Positions 63,915 through 64,000 of a DNA stretch of 64,000 nucleotides are shown here, in pieces. Both the position numbers and the translations under genes were made by a program. Position 1 is the stretch's first letter. The number at the start of each line of letters is the position of its first letter. The stretch comes from Phaeobacter bryozoorum (GTDB lineage Bacteria > Pseudomonadota > Alphaproteobacteria > Rhodobacterales > Rhodobacteraceae). The notes under the pieces were generated by a model. The model ran no database searches, was not told where the DNA came from, and saw only the letters and a list, made by a program, of their open reading frames with translations. Location: the NCBI RefSeq assembly GCF_041893525.1, contig NZ_CP169068.1; one strand, 5' to 3'.

Positions 63915-63962
63915 GAAGCAGCCTCTATGCGACAATGAAACCCCTGGCGGCAAGGCTGCTTC
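63915..63962. repeat. 10-bp inverted repeat upstream of dusB
   Basis: GAAGCAGCCT at 63915 and AGGCTGCTTC at 63953 are perfect inverted copies 28 nt apart, followed on the + strand by TTTT. Possibly a leader structure of the ntr transcript or a terminator for a gene outside the window. Confidence 0.45.
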
Positions 63963-63972
63963 TTTTGGCAGT

Positions 63973-63989
63973 TGCCTAATTTTTAGGCA
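63973..63989. promoter_or_regulatory. TGCCTAA-TTT-TTAGGCA dyad upstream of dusB-ntr
   Basis: A 17-bp perfect inverted repeat with 7-bp arms lies about 95 nt before the dusB start; a single TGCCTAA half-site recurs at 63880-63886, across the dusB ribosome site. Probable operator; regulator unknown. Confidence 0.5.
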
Positions 63990-64000
63990 CTTTACCCAGG

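Overview
The window is about 64 kb of GC-rich chromosome from an alphaproteobacterium, almost certainly a marine roseobacter (Rhodobacteraceae; Phaeobacter, Ruegeria or Leisingera-like). The case rests on the block dusB-ntrB-ntrC-ntrY-ntrX / trkA-trkH-hfq-hflX, a recA promoter with the GTTC-N7-GATC SOS motif, a CckA hybrid kinase, NtrC without the GAFTGA loop, an Usg gene near zwf, and a zinc-cysteine-free HemB. I see no CRISPR array, rRNA, prophage, transposase or integrase. Most of the window is core genome.

Layout. 1-13.9 kb: a cut-off DUF1330 gene, alaS, recA with its SOS box, a frameshifted sulfotransferase-like gene, cckA, rsmB preceded by a micro-ORF, guaB, a CaiB-type CoA-transferase and an ASKHA/RACo-type corrinoid-activating protein. 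14-20.9 kb: tRNA-Gly(CCC) with its own promoter, a hotdog thioesterase, zwf-pgl, usg, gyrA and a small conserved gene. 20.9-32 kb: M32 carboxypeptidase, ctaA, TrmJ-like methyltransferase, a divergent ThiE, a divergent HupE-like/DUF4198 pair, psuK-psuG, a DUF502 protein, and a bdhA-patatin pair. 32-36.4 kb is the most accessory-looking part: a 475-bp gap holding a strong candidate small RNA, a solute-binding protein whose signal peptide lies in another frame, and an arsenic operon (ArsR-ArsC fusion, second ArsC, aquaporin). 36.6-51 kb: XRE-cupin regulator divergent from an acyl-CoA ligase/DsbA operon, an MFS pump, mfd, a membrane protein, hemB, a Tat lipoprotein, a dehydrogenase and a penicillin-acylase-family enzyme. 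51-64 kb: hflX, hfq, trkH, trkA, a small lipoprotein, and the ntr regulon with dusB at the head.

How the parts work together. dusB-ntrB-ntrC-ntrY-ntrX is a tightly overlapping nitrogen-signalling unit; trkA-trkH form one potassium uptake system; hfq-hflX are translationally coupled; zwf-pgl carry out the first two steps of the oxidative pentose phosphate/Entner-Doudoroff route; psuK-psuG degrade pseudouridine; arsR/C-arsC-aqpS reduce arsenate and export arsenite through a channel. Two genes (sulfotransferase-like and solute-binding protein) each look one base short at a short run of identical bases, so either real decay or sequencing error should be considered.

Signals that gene calling alone would miss: an SOS motif readable on both strands upstream of recA; a CtrA-type box upstream of cckA; a roughly 75-nt sRNA candidate with promoter and terminator at 32.3 kb; an arsR promoter predicted to give a leaderless mRNA with a 30-bp operator across the start codon; a 16-codon micro-ORF coupled to rsmB; and several clean palindromes in promoter regions.
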